Source of the DNA: Rhizobium sp. NLR16a
GTDB taxonomy: Bacteria > Pseudomonadota > Alphaproteobacteria > Rhizobiales > Rhizobiaceae
Direction: 5' to 3'
DNA: 64,000 bases
Assembly: GCF_017948245.1 (NCBI RefSeq)
Contig: NZ_CP072865.1
Coordinates: forward strand, 1,575,501 to 1,639,500
The notes beneath the pieces were generated by a model. It was given only the letters and a program-made list of their open reading frames with translations, did no database searches and was not told the origin of the DNA. This document shows, piece after piece, positions 38,135-46,620 of the stretch (position 1 is its first letter; each line of letters opens with the position of its first letter). The translations under genes and the position numbers were made by a program.

Positions 38135-39178
38135 ATGAAAACAATCAAGACTTTCGCGCTTTCCGCGCTTCTTTCCGCTACCGCCTTCGCCGGCGCCGAG
38201 GCGCATGTCAGCTTCCTCGACCGCGAGGTGCCGCTGGACACCACGATTCTCGCCACGCTGCAGGTGCCGCATGGCTGTGATGGCAAGGCGACCACGGAAG
38301 TGCGGGTGAAACTGCCGGAAGGTTTCGTCTTCGCCAAGCCGCAGCCAAAGGCCGGTTGGGAGCTCGAAGTGATCAAGGGCGACTACCAGAAGACCTACGA
38401 CAATCACGGCGACAAGGTGAAGACGGGCGCTATCGAGATCCGCTGGAAGAATGGCAATCTTTCTGATGATTTCTACGATGCTTTCGTCATCCAGGGGAAG
38501 GTTTCGGGCGTCGAGGCCGGCAGCTCGCTTGCCTTTCCGGTGACGCAGCTCTGCGGCGATGCGGTCACGGTCTGGGATCAGGTGGCAATGGCTGGCGGCG
38601 ATGCGCATGAGCTAAAAAGCCCGGCGCCGCTGCTGAAGATCGTTGCCGGCGAAGATCATGGCCACGACCATGACGACATGGCTGGGATGAGCATGCCCGG
38701 CATGGACGCGACCGGCAAAGCCGGCATGGACGCGACCGGCAAAGCCGGCATGGACATGTCCGCTATGGCGGCTGGGGCCCCGGCCGGGGAAACGGTCAAG
38801 GCTGGCGACCTCGAAATCTCCGGCGGCTTCGCCAAGGCGATGCTGCCAGGCCAGCCGGTCGGCGGCGGCTTCTTCACGGTGAAGAATAACGGCCAGACGG
38901 ACGATCGACTGGTGTCGGTAAGCTCGCCGGCAGCCGGTGAGGTTCAGATTCACGAGATGGTGACGAAGGACAATGTCATGCGGATGCGCCAGCTGAAGGA
39001 TGGCATCGCCGTTGCTGCAGGCCAGACCGTGAAGCTTGAGCCCGGCAACCTGCATCTGATGTTCCAGAAGGTGAAGACGCCGTTCAAGCAGGGCGATACG
39101 GTGCCGGTGACGCTGAGCTTCGAGAAAGCCGGCAAGATTGACTTGGTGCTGCAGGTACTTTCGGCGCAAGGCAAGTGA
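38135..39178 (+). CDS. YcnI (DUF1775)-PCuAC fusion copper-handling protein
   Basis: A 347-residue periplasmic protein. A signal peptide ends at AGAEA, leaving a mature N-terminal His (HVSFLDREVPL) as in DUF1775/YcnI copper proteins. The YcnI domain runs to about residue 165 with TVWDQV. A His/Met-rich linker follows, with two identical copies of GMDATGKA. The C-terminal PCuAC domain (residues 225-345) has the copper motif H-M...M-x-M...H-x-M as HEMVTKDNVMRMRQ and LEPGNLHLMF. PCuAC proteins deliver Cu(I) to cytochrome oxidase. The fused chain may pass copper between both domains. Confidence 0.87.
   Translation: MKTIKTFALSALLSATAFAGAEAHVSFLDREVPLDTTILATLQVPHGCDGKATTEVRVKLPEGFVFAKPQPKAGWELEVIKGDYQKTYDNHGDKVKTGAIEIRWKNGNLSDDFYDAFVIQGKVSGVEAGSSLAFPVTQLCGDAVTVWDQVAMAGGDAHELKSPAPLLKIVAGEDHGHDHDDMAGMSMPGMDATGKAGMDATGKAGMDMSAMAAGAPAGETVKAGDLEISGGFAKAMLPGQPVGGGFFTVKNNGQTDDRLVSVSSPAAGEVQIHEMVTKDNVMRMRQLKDGIAVAAGQTVKLEPGNLHLMFQKVKTPFKQGDTVPVTLSFEKAGKIDLVLQVLSAQGK
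38701..38748 (+). repeat. 24-base tandem repeat (two copies) in the copper protein linker
   Basis: Two perfect in-frame copies of a 24-base unit starting CATGGACGCGACCGGCAAAG. A third, partial copy begins directly after. Copy number changes would keep the frame and alter the number of Met residues in the linker. Confidence 0.85.
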
Positions 39179-39197
39179 GCACAGGCTGGTTAAGACA

Positions 39198-39222
39198 GAA
39201 AAGCCCGCGACGCGGGCTTTTC
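39198..39222. terminator. Bidirectional terminator after the YcnI-PCuAC gene
   Basis: A near-perfect palindrome GAAAAGCCCGCG-A-CGCGGGCTTTTC, 20 bases past the stop. It has A and T runs on both sides, so it serves this gene and the converging small gene at 39241. Confidence 0.9.
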
Positions 39223-39240
39223 GCTGGAGAGGCGGTTGCC

Positions 39241-39507
39241 TCAGACGTCTTCGTAGGACTGCAGCGCCTGCTTGAGGCCGGCCTGCGGCTGACGATTGCC
39301 CCTCTCCATCAGGTCGAGTGCCACTTCGGTCGACTGGATGATACTGGCGGGATCGTCGACTCCTTCGGTGCCTTCGGCCTTTAACTGCCGGTCAGCGAGC
39401 CGGCGCGAGTCGCGGGCGGCGGTGCTCGTGGCGACGCGCTGCGGTATTCTCAGCGTTTCCAGGGCAATGGCGGCGGTGCTTGCCGAAATGGACAGGAGCT
39501 GGGTCAT
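39241..39507 (-). CDS. Hypothetical protein, 88 residues
   Basis: A small frame giving a soluble, helical-looking protein (MTQLLSISASTAAIALETL at the start, DPASIIQSTEVALDLMERG in the middle). I do not recognise a family. The ordering of motifs is loosely like the orphan rod-like protein at 22.5 kb, but the similarity is too weak to call. It has no strong ribosome site but ends at a good bidirectional terminator, which supports it being a gene. Confidence 0.5.
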   Translation of the reverse strand: MTQLLSISASTAAIALETLRIPQRVATSTAARDSRRLADRQLKAEGTEGVDDPASIIQSTEVALDLMERGNRQPQAGLKQALQSYEDV

Positions 39508-39626
39508 GCCGGCACAGTATCGACAGGACCTTGGCGCCGGCATAAGAAAGTTGTTAGCATTTTACTGAATTTAAAGAATTTATTCCGTCACGATCGGCTG
39601 CGTTCTCAAACTCGGATATTCCGCCC

Positions 39627-40004
39627 ATGATCCAGGCTCTCCTCGTCGCCGTCGGTGGCGCCATCGGTTCCGTCCTCAGATATTTTGTCGGTCAATGGGC
39701 GCTGAGGCTCCTGGGGCCGGCCTTTCCCTGGGGCACTCTCGCGGTCAATGTCGTCGGCTGCTTCGTCATTGGTGTCTTTGCCGAACTGGTCGCGCGGAAG
39801 TTCAACGCATCGGTGGAACTGCGCCTGCTGTTGATCACCGGTTTTCTCGGCGGCTTCACCACCTTCTCGGCCTTCTCGCTCGATGCCATCTCGCTCTTCG
39901 AGCGCGGCGAGGCTGTCGCCGGCGGCCTCTACATAGCAGCCAGCGTCGGCCTTTCGATGGCGGCAGTGTTCGCGGGCCTCGCCATCATGCGCGCTTTGGT
40001 CTGA
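39627..40004 (+). CDS. crcB: Fluoride ion channel CrcB/Fluc
   Basis: A 125-residue, four-helix membrane protein that exports fluoride as a dual-topology dimer. GGAIGSVLRY, WGTLAVNVVGCFVIG (with the conserved Asn) and the fluoride-path block GGFTTFSAFSLD are all visible. No crcB-type fluoride riboswitch could be recognised in the short upstream gap. The pseudouridine synthase gene follows on the same strand. Confidence 0.94.
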   Translation: MIQALLVAVGGAIGSVLRYFVGQWALRLLGPAFPWGTLAVNVVGCFVIGVFAELVARKFNASVELRLLLITGFLGGFTTFSAFSLDAISLFERGEAVAGGLYIAASVGLSMAAVFAGLAIMRALV

Positions 40005-40091
40005 TTCCGGTTTCCGTTTTGCATGAAAATGCTCTAAGGCTGCGGCAAGAACGCCGGCTTGGCCCGCGCTGCAATTTCCGAAAGACTATTC

Positions 40092-41090
40092 ATGGCTGGC
40101 ATAGAACATATAAAGGTTGAACCTGACGAGGCGGGCATGCGGCTCGATCGCTGGTTCAAGGTGCATTTTCCCGGGCTGGGCTTCGGGCCGCTGCAGAAGC
40201 TGCTGCGCTCCGGCCAGATACGCGTGGACGGCGGACGCGTGAAATCGGATGCACGCGTGCAGCCCGGTCAGACGGTGCGCGTGCCGCCACTCGATGTCGA
40301 CGCCAGGCTGAAAACCGGGCCGATCGCCGGCAAGGATCTCAAACATTCCACGGATTTCGACCTCCTGTCACGCATGGTGCTGCATGAGGACGACAAGGTG
40401 ATCGTCCTCAACAAACCGGCCGGCCTTGCCGTGCAGGGCGGTTCCGGTGTCGCCAGGCATATCGACCAGATGCTCGAGGCCTGGACCAGCCCGAAGGGCG
40501 AGAAGCCGCGCCTCGTTCACCGCCTCGACCGCGACACGTCAGGCGTGCTCGTCATCGCCCGCACCCGGGGCGCGGCACAGAAGCTGACGGCCGCCTTCCG
40601 CGAGCGCGATACGAAGAAGACCTATTGGTCTCTGGTGAAAGGCGTGCCGCGCAAGCGTGAGGACAAGATTTCGACTTGGCTCGTCAAGGAGCCGACGGCT
40701 GATGGCGACCGCATGCGCATCGCCAAGCATGGCGAAGAGGGCGCCGATCATGCCGTGTCCTATTACCGCATCGTCGAGACGGCGGCGCAACGTCTCGCCT
40801 GGCTGGAGATGGAGCCCTATACGGGGCGCACACACCAGCTTCGTGTTCACGCTTTGCACATCGGCCATCCGATCATCGGCGATCCCAAATATTTCGACGA
40901 TGATCCGAACTGGGATTTTCCCGGCGGTATCCAGAAGCGGCTGCATCTGCACGCCCGCCATATCGACATTCCGCATCCCTCCGGCGGCCGGCTGCGCGTC
41001 ACCGCGCCTTTGCCGCCGCATATGGTGCAGAGCTGGAATTTGCTCGGCTTCGATGAAAATTCGGCTCCCATCCTGGACGACGAAGCATGA
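40092..41090 (+). CDS. RluA family pseudouridine synthase (RluC/RluD-like)
   Basis: A 332-residue rRNA-modifying enzyme. An S4 RNA-binding domain (residues 10-70, MRLDRWFKVHFPG) precedes the catalytic domain with the active-site Asp in HRLDRDTSGVLVI (about residue 145) and GRTHQLRVH near 250. Domain order and length fit RluC/RluD. Which rRNA uridines are modified cannot be told. The ATG at 40092 is preferred to a GTG/TTG-type longer frame at 40059. Overlaps the HAD gene by 4 bases. Confidence 0.92.
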   Translation: MAGIEHIKVEPDEAGMRLDRWFKVHFPGLGFGPLQKLLRSGQIRVDGGRVKSDARVQPGQTVRVPPLDVDARLKTGPIAGKDLKHSTDFDLLSRMVLHEDDKVIVLNKPAGLAVQGGSGVARHIDQMLEAWTSPKGEKPRLVHRLDRDTSGVLVIARTRGAAQKLTAAFRERDTKKTYWSLVKGVPRKREDKISTWLVKEPTADGDRMRIAKHGEEGADHAVSYYRIVETAAQRLAWLEMEPYTGRTHQLRVHALHIGHPIIGDPKYFDDDPNWDFPGGIQKRLHLHARHIDIPHPSGGRLRVTAPLPPHMVQSWNLLGFDENSAPILDDEA

Positions 41091-41740
41091 AACTTGCGCT
41101 TTTTGATTGCGACGGCACATTGGTCGACAGTGCCGGGCTGATCCACGAAACGATGCGCCGCACCTTCGCGAAGTTCGGCAAGGCGGAACCTCGATTTGAC
41201 GACACCAAGGCCATTATCGGCCTGTCGCTGGATATCGCGATCGCCCGCATGCAGGGCAGGCCGCATGTCGAGCAGGAAGACATCGACATGACGGCGCATT
41301 ATAAATCGCTGTTTACGATCGTGCGTAGGGATCTCGACCACAGAGAGCCGCTGTTTGCCGGCATTCGCGAGATGATCGATGCGATCAGCGGCCGCGAGGA
41401 TCTGCTGATCGGGGCGGTGACCGGCAAATCCCGGCGCGGGCTGAAGCTGGTGATGGAGACGCACGGCTTCGACAAGCATTTTGTCGTTGCGCGCACCGCC
41501 GACGACTGCCCCTCCAAGCCGCATCCGGCCATGGTGACGGAATGCTGCGACGAAACCGGGATGAATGCCGCCGATACCATTGTCATTGGCGACGCGGTTT
41601 ACGATATGCAGATGGCAAAGGCTGCCGGCGCAAAAGCGATCGGTGTTGCCTGGGGTTATGCCAGCGTGGATGAGCTGATCGCCAACGGCGCCGATGCGAT
41701 CGCCTACCATCCGAACGAGATATTGCGCCATTTTTCCTGA
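41087..41740 (+). CDS. HAD-IA family hydrolase (phosphoglycolate phosphatase-like)
   Basis: A 217-residue HAD phosphatase with motif I DCDGTLVDSAG, motif II T in GAVTGKSRRG, the motif III Lys (PSKPHPAM) and motif IV GDAVYDMQMAKAAG. The cap and sequence resemble Gph-like enzymes, but the substrate is not assigned. It is coupled to the pseudouridine synthase (ATGA) and followed 9 bases later by the ATP12 gene. Confidence 0.9.
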   Translation: MKLALFDCDGTLVDSAGLIHETMRRTFAKFGKAEPRFDDTKAIIGLSLDIAIARMQGRPHVEQEDIDMTAHYKSLFTIVRRDLDHREPLFAGIREMIDAISGREDLLIGAVTGKSRRGLKLVMETHGFDKHFVVARTADDCPSKPHPAMVTECCDETGMNAADTIVIGDAVYDMQMAKAAGAKAIGVAWGYASVDELIANGADAIAYHPNEILRHFS

Positions 41741-41749
41741 GGTGAGCCC

Positions 41750-42535
41750 ATGCGCGATCTGCTGAACGATCTGTCCGAGGGACTGAGCCATCCCGATCCC
41801 ATCCGTCGAGCCCAGATCCAGACGAAAAAGCCGCTGCCGAAGCGTTTCTACACCGACGTGGCGGTCGCCGAGCACGAGGGCAGTTTCGCAATCATGCTCG
41901 ACGGCAAGTCGGTGCGCACGCCGGCACGGCAGGTTCTTGCCGTTCCCACAGAGGCGCTCGCACAACTTGTCGCCGCCGAATGGCGTGGGCAGGGCGAGGA
42001 AATCGATCCGGTCACTATGCCGGTGACCCGGCTGGTCAACACCGCGCTGGATGGTGTGACAACCAATACGCAGGCGATCTTCGAAGACATTCTCCGCTTT
42101 TCCTCGAGCGACCTCATCTGCTACCGCGCCGACGGGCCGGAGCTGCTGGTCGAGCGCCAGAGGGAACGTTGGGACCCGATCATCGACTGGGCGGCCAGCG
42201 ATCTCGGTGCCCGTTTCATTCTCGTCGAGGGGTTAATGCATCACGAACAGCCGCGTGAGGCGACCGCTGCCTTCGCCGTGACGCTGGCGCGGCATCAGAG
42301 TGCGATGGCGCTCGCCGCCCTCCATACGATCACGACGCTGACCGGCTCGGCGATCCTGGCGGTTGCCTTGGCCGAGGGCCGGGTGACGGTGGAGGAGACA
42401 TGGTCGCTTGCGCATCTCGATGAGGACTGGACGATCGAGCATTGGGGGCGCGACGAGGAAGCCGAAGAGCGGCGGGCCAAGCGCTTTGCCGAGTTCAAAG
42501 CGGCAGCGGACGTTTTTTTCGCCCTAAGCGCCTGA
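41750..42535 (+). CDS. ATP12 family F1-ATPase assembly chaperone
   Basis: A 261-residue ATP12 protein, the bacterial relative of the mitochondrial chaperone that protects the F1 alpha subunit before assembly. The family blocks LDGKSVRTPARQVL, VAAEWRGQGEEIDP and MPVTRLVNTALDG, then DLICYRADGPELLVERQ are clear. It is common in alphaproteobacteria and usually follows a pseudouridine synthase and HAD phosphatase, as here. Confidence 0.92.
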   Translation: MRDLLNDLSEGLSHPDPIRRAQIQTKKPLPKRFYTDVAVAEHEGSFAIMLDGKSVRTPARQVLAVPTEALAQLVAAEWRGQGEEIDPVTMPVTRLVNTALDGVTTNTQAIFEDILRFSSSDLICYRADGPELLVERQRERWDPIIDWAASDLGARFILVEGLMHHEQPREATAAFAVTLARHQSAMALAALHTITTLTGSAILAVALAEGRVTVEETWSLAHLDEDWTIEHWGRDEEAEERRAKRFAEFKAAADVFFALSA

Positions 42536-42601
42536 AACATATTGCCTTCTCAGACATTATGGCGAAATCTGCGACTCCAACGGGTGGTGCGGGATTTTGC
42601 G

Positions 42602-43060
42602 ATGGATTGGCTGAGGTCGTGTTTTTGCCGGACCGTGCTCGTCTGTATCGCGCTGACGGCCTGCGGCAGCCTCTCGGCCAACAAGCCGAAGGCGCCGCTC
42701 TATGATGTGCGCAGCGCCGTCGTTCTTTCCGGCCCGAACATCCCGGCCGAGCTGCTTGCCGGGATCAACGACCGCGTCAATGCCGCGATCAATGCAACGA
42801 TGCGCGACACCGTGCTGCCGCGGGTGGTGCTGACGATCCGCGTGGTCTCGATCCAGAAGGGACTCGGTTTCCAAAAGGATCGCAACGTCGCCAAAATCAG
42901 CGTCGACGCGGCTTCGGTCGAGGATGGCTCGGTGATTGCCGTCAGCGCCTTCGATGTGACCAGTATCGCCGCCGATCCGAAACTTGCCGACGACATCATC
43001 GCCGAGGACGTCGCTGCACGGATTCGCTCGGTTTTCTCGCTTAGCGGACGCAGCCGCTAG
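42602..43060 (+). CDS. Hypothetical lipoprotein, 152 residues
   Basis: A predicted lipoprotein with signal RTVLVCIALTACGSLS (lipobox Cys about residue 21). The mature part carries alternating hydrophobic residues and no recognised enzyme motif. Such proteins are annotated only as hypothetical in rhizobia. It lies between the ATP12 gene and pccB, on the same strand as both. I chose the ATG nearest the signal peptide. A longer in-frame form starts at 42542. Confidence 0.75.
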   Translation: MDWLRSCFCRTVLVCIALTACGSLSANKPKAPLYDVRSAVVLSGPNIPAELLAGINDRVNAAINATMRDTVLPRVVLTIRVVSIQKGLGFQKDRNVAKISVDAASVEDGSVIAVSAFDVTSIAADPKLADDIIAEDVAARIRSVFSLSGRSR

Positions 43061-43096
43061 CGCATATCGGCCGCGAGAGCGGCGAGGGGAGATCGC

Positions 43097-44629
43097 ATGA
43101 AGGAAATTCTCGAAGAACTGGAACGCCGCCGCGGCATCGCACGCCTCGGCGGCGGCAAGGAGCGCATCGATGCTCAGCACAAGCGCGGCAAGCTGACGGC
43201 GCGCGAGCGCATCGACCTCTTCCTCGACGAGGGCTCCTTCGAAGAGTTCGACATGTTCGTGGAGCACCGCTCCACTGATTTCGGCATGGATAAGAGCCGT
43301 ATCGCCGGCGACGGCGTCGTTACCGGCTGGGGCACGGTCAGCGGCCGCACGGTTTTCGTCTTCGCCAAGGACTTCACCGTCTTCGGCGGCTCGCTTTCGG
43401 AGGCGCATGCAGAGAAGATCATGAAGGTGCAGGACATGGCGCTGAAGAACCGCGCGCCAATCGTCGGCATCTACGATGCCGGCGGCGCGCGCATCCAGGA
43501 AGGAGTGGCCGCGCTTGGTGGTTATGCCGAAGTCTTCCAGCGCAATGTGCTTGCCTCGGGCGTCATTCCGCAGATTTCCGTGATCATGGGCCCCTGCGCC
43601 GGCGGCGACGTCTATTCGCCCGCCATGACCGATTTCATCTTCATGGTGCGCGATACCTCCTACATGTTCGTCACCGGCCCCGACGTGGTGAAAACGGTGA
43701 CCAACGAGACGGTTACGGCTGAAGAACTCGGCGGCGCCGTGGTGCATACGGTGCGCTCGTCGATTGCCGACGGCGCCTATGAGAATGATGTCGATACGCT
43801 GTTGCAGGTGCGCCGGCTGATCGATTTCCTGCCGCTTTCGAACACGTCGCCGGTGCCTGAGATCGAATGTTACCAGTCAGTGACCGAGACCGATGCGTCG
43901 CTCGACACGCTGGTGCCGGCGAGCGCCAACAAGCCCTATGATATCAAGGAGCTGATCCGGAAGGTGGCGGACGAGGGGGATTTCTTCGAGATCCAGGAGA
44001 GCTTCGCCAAAAACATCGTCTGCGGCTTCGGCCGCGTCGAAGGCTCTACCGTCGGTTTCGTCGCCAACCAGCCGATGGTGCTGGCCGGCGTGCTCGACAG
44101 CGATGCCTCGCGCAAGGCGGCGCGTTTCGTGCGCTTCTGCGACTGCTTCAATATTCCGATCGTCACGTTCGTCGACGTGCCGGGCTTTCTGCCGGGCACG
44201 GCGCAGGAATATGGCGGCCTGATCAAGCATGGCGCCAAGCTGCTCTTCGCCTATGCGGAAGCAACGGTGCCGAAGCTCACCGTCATCACCCGCAAGGCCT
44301 TTGGCGGTGCCTATGACGTGATGGCGTCTAAACATCTGCGCGGCGATTTGAATTATGCCTGGCCGACGGCGCAGATCGCCGTGATGGGCGCCAAGGGCGC
44401 GGTCGAGATCATCTTCCGCAAGGATATTGCCGATCCGGAGAAGATCGCCGCCCATACGAAAATGTACGAGGACAGGTTCCTGTCGCCCTTCGTCGCTGCC
44501 GAGCGCGGTTATATCGACGAGGTGATCATGCCGCATTCGACCCGGCGGCGGCTGGCGCGCGGTCTGAAGATGCTGCGCAACAAGGATCTCGCCAATCCCT
44601 GGAAAAAACACGACAATATCCCGCTCTGA
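43097..44629 (+). CDS. pccB: Propionyl-CoA carboxylase beta subunit (carboxyltransferase)
   Basis: A 510-residue biotin-dependent carboxyltransferase. [20 protein letters not shown], the first oxyanion Gly pair near [18 protein letters not shown] and [14 protein letters not shown], and [14 protein letters not shown] are visible. The best match is propionyl-CoA carboxylase, converting propionyl-CoA to methylmalonyl-CoA. Acetyl-CoA specificity is possible but less likely. The biotin-bearing alpha subunit is encoded 3.2 kb away on the opposite strand. GGGGAG precedes the ATG. Confidence 0.92.
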   Translation: MKEILEELERRRGIARLGGGKERIDAQHKRGKLTARERIDLFLDEGSFEEFDMFVEHRSTDFGMDKSRIAGDGVVTGWGTVSGRTVFVFAKDFTVFGGSLSEAHAEKIMKVQDMALKNRAPIVGIYDAGGARIQEGVAALGGYAEVFQRNVLASGVIPQISVIMGPCAGGDVYSPAMTDFIFMVRDTSYMFVTGPDVVKTVTNETVTAEELGGAVVHTVRSSIADGAYENDVDTLLQVRRLIDFLPLSNTSPVPEIECYQSVTETDASLDTLVPASANKPYDIKELIRKVADEGDFFEIQESFAKNIVCGFGRVEGSTVGFVANQPMVLAGVLDSDASRKAARFVRFCDCFNIPIVTFVDVPGFLPGTAQEYGGLIKHGAKLLFAYAEATVPKLTVITRKAFGGAYDVMASKHLRGDLNYAWPTAQIAVMGAKGAVEIIFRKDIADPEKIAAHTKMYEDRFLSPFVAAERGYIDEVIMPHSTRRRLARGLKMLRNKDLANPWKKHDNIPL

Positions 44630-44747
44630 TATCCGGCCGCGTGTTGCCTGCTGTCGAAAAAGTGAACGGCCGTCAGCGATCCGTGTGTTCAATCGCGGCC
44701 GGGGACGGGCTAACGCTCGGCTGCAATTTCTTTAATGGAGAGGTTTA

Positions 44748-45140
44748 ATGTCAACTTTCGAGCGTCTTTCCGCCTATCGCCCCTATGGGCTGGCCGCTCT
44801 CAGAATCATCACTGCACTGCTGTTCATCGAGCATGGCACGATGAAGCTTTTCGCCTTTCCGGCTGCGCAGATGCCAGGCCCGCTGCCGCCATTGATGCTT
44901 TTCGCGGCTCTTCTGGAGCTTGTCGGCGGTCTCCTCATTCTGGTCGGCCTGCTGACGCGTCCGGTCGCCTTCCTGCTGGCCGGCCAAATGGCGGTCGCTT
45001 ATTTCATGGCGCATGCCCCGAACAGCTTCTTCCCGGCCCTCAACCAGGGCGACGCCGCGATCTTGTTCTGCTTCGTCTTCCTCTACCTGTTTTTCTCCGG
45101 TCCCGGCGCTTTTGCGGTCGATAACCGCAAGATGGCTTGA
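44748..45140 (+). CDS. DoxX family membrane protein
   Basis: A 130-residue protein with four predicted helices. The DoxX block (RIITALLFIEHGTMKLF, then ELVGGLLILVGLLTRPVAFLL) matches the family that includes terminal-oxidase-like subunits and MhqP/CatD. The function of the rhizobial members is unknown. GGAGAGG lies before the ATG. Convergent with gdx. Confidence 0.88.
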   Translation: MSTFERLSAYRPYGLAALRIITALLFIEHGTMKLFAFPAAQMPGPLPPLMLFAALLELVGGLLILVGLLTRPVAFLLAGQMAVAYFMAHAPNSFFPALNQGDAAILFCFVFLYLFFSGPGAFAVDNRKMA

Positions 45141-45152
45141 AACGGACAATGA

Positions 45153-45178
45153 CTGCGGGGCGTTTCGGCGCCCCGCAG
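45153..45178. terminator. Bidirectional terminator between doxX and gdx
   Basis: A 10-base stem CTGCGGGGCG / CGCCCCGCAG with a TTTCGG loop, 12 bases after the doxX stop and 10 after the gdx stop. T content outside the stem is modest. Confidence 0.6.
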
Positions 45179-45188
45179 CATTTCGGAA

Positions 45189-45503
45189 TCAGGCGGTGAG
45201 CTTGAGGCCGGCGATGCCGGTGACGATCAGCGCGATGCAGGCGAGACGGGAGACACTTGCCCCATCACCAAGCAGCCAAATGCCGAGGAGCACGGTGCCG
45301 ACCGTGCCGATGCCGGTCCAGACCGCATAGGCGGTGCCGATCGGAAGATACCTCACCGCCAGGCCAAGCAGGACGACGCTCACGACCATTGAAATGACGG
45401 TCAGCGCCGTCGGCAGCGGCCGCGTGAAACCCTCGGTGTATTTAAGGCCGATCGCCCAGCCACATTCGAAAAGACCGGCGAGAAAAAGCAGAAACCAGGC
45501 CAT
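45189..45503 (-). CDS. gdx: Guanidinium exporter, SMR family (Gdx/SugE)
   Basis: A 104-residue small multidrug resistance protein with four helices. AGLFECGWAIGLKYTEGF carries the membrane Glu used for proton coupling, and LPIGTAYAVWTGIGTVG is the SugE/Gdx-type loop sequence. Gdx proteins export guanidinium, which fits the guanidine-II riboswitch in front of it. The ATG at 45503 has AAGGAGAGG upstream. Confidence 0.92.
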   Translation of the reverse strand: MAWFLLFLAGLFECGWAIGLKYTEGFTRPLPTALTVISMVVSVVLLGLAVRYLPIGTAYAVWTGIGTVGTVLLGIWLLGDGASVSRLACIALIVTGIAGLKLTA

Positions 45504-45523
45504 ACGCCTCTCCTTGTTCAAGA

Positions 45524-45575
45524 GCGAGGCCGTCCCCGCGACGGTTGCATCCTCTGGACGCCGCAGTCGTCTGCG
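45524..45575 (-). promoter_or_regulatory. Guanidine-II (mini-ykkC) riboswitch
   Basis: On the minus strand two short hairpins carry the ACGR loops that define this RNA. Hairpin 1 is CGCAG-ACGA-CTGCG (45562-45575). Hairpin 2 is GCGGGG-ACGG-CCTCGC (45524-45539), with one G-U pair. The CCTC in the last arm can pair with the GAGG of the gdx ribosome site, which gives the usual on-switch logic: guanidinium binding frees the site. Confidence 0.85.
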
Positions 45576-45668
45576 ATAGTGCCTATATCAGTGAGGGAAC
45601 GGCCGTCTTCAAGGTAGGAATCGGCATGGCTGCCATGCCACCCGTTTCTTGCCGGCCTGCGGAGGAGA

Positions 45669-46136
45669 TCATGGCCGGCCGCCGGCCTCGCTGGAAAGGT
45701 TCTTGGCGCGGCGGCAGAGGCGATCGAAGGTCTCGAGGAATCGCGAGCGGTCTTTCGGGCTGAAGGCGGCGTTGTAACCTTTGCTTTCCCCGGTTTCGCG
45801 CAGATGCGCACCAAGATCGCGCATGGCGCTCGCCATGCCGATATTGGTTTCATCGAAGACACGTCCGGTCGGGCCGCTGACGAAAGCGCCGGTCGCGACG
45901 CAGCGTACGGCCAGCGGCACGTCGGCAGTAACGACGACGTCGCCCGCGCCTGCGCGCTCGGCGATCCAGTTATCGGCGGCATCGAAGGCGTTGGAAACGA
46001 TGACGTTGTGGATCATGGGATCGCGGGACGGGCGCAGGCCGGAATTGGCGACGAAGGTAACTTCAAGGCCGTGGCGTTCGGCAACCTTCAGGATTTCCGG
46101 CTTCACCGGGCAGGCATCGGCGTCGACATAGATCAT
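45669..46136 (-). CDS. YaiI/YqxD family protein (DUF188)
   Basis: A 155-residue DUF188 protein. IYVDADACPVKPEI at the start, NVIVSNAFDAADNWIAE and GFVSGPTGRVFDETNI-like blocks are the family core, which has a PIN/NYN-like set of acidic residues. Function is unproven. The start was fixed at the ATG that gives MIYVDADACPV. A longer in-frame stretch overlaps the acetyltransferase gene. Next to the GNAT and formaldehyde dehydrogenase genes, on the same strand. Confidence 0.88.
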   Translation of the reverse strand: MIYVDADACPVKPEILKVAERHGLEVTFVANSGLRPSRDPMIHNVIVSNAFDAADNWIAERAGAGDVVVTADVPLAVRCVATGAFVSGPTGRVFDETNIGMASAMRDLGAHLRETGESKGYNAAFSPKDRSRFLETFDRLCRRAKNLSSEAGGRP

Positions 46137-46146
46137 GGCGGTATCC

Positions 46147-46620
46147 TCATGCCGGATGAATGGCAGGCTGTCTGACCATATCGACATGGGGAATGCCGTC
46201 TTCCAGATATTCCTGTGACGTCCCGACAAAGCCGAAGGATTCATAGAAGCGGCGCAGATGGGCCTGCGCCGACAAGGCGATCGGATTTGCCGGATAAAGC
46301 CGCTCACAGGCGGTGATCGATTCGCGCACCAATGCATCGCCCAGACGTTTGCCGCGATGGGCAGGCGAGACGACGACGCGGCCGATCTTTGACGGCTCCT
46401 GTGGCTCATGTGGTTTCAGGATCCGCGCCGCCGCCAGGAGGTCACCGCCCTCCAGCAGTCGCAGATGCAGAGCATCGATGTCCTTGCCGTCGAGTTCCGG
46501 ATAGGGACAGTTCTGCTCGACGACGAAGACATCGACCCGCATTCGAAGGAGGTCGTAGAGCTCCCGCGCGGGGAGCTCATCGAAATGCCTGAGATCGACC
46601 CGGTAGTTGGCTGCCGCCAT
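46147..46620 (-). CDS. GNAT family N-acetyltransferase, ElaA-like
   Basis: A 157-residue acetyl-CoA-dependent transferase. The ElaA core is visible: LRMRVDVFVVEQNCPYPELDG, RILKP and VVSPAHRGKRLGDALV (the acetyl-CoA P-loop region). The substrate is unknown. Its ATG overlaps the stop of the formaldehyde dehydrogenase gene by one base (TGATG), so it is translationally coupled to it. Confidence 0.88.
   Translation of the reverse strand: MAAANYRVDLRHFDELPARELYDLLRMRVDVFVVEQNCPYPELDGKDIDALHLRLLEGGDLLAAARILKPHEPQEPSKIGRVVVSPAHRGKRLGDALVRESITACERLYPANPIALSAQAHLRRFYESFGFVGTSQEYLEDGIPHVDMVRQPAIHPA

Noticed and set aside
39541..39626. Possible crcB fluoride riboswitch
   Set aside because: The gap is short, and no crcB-motif core could be recognised.
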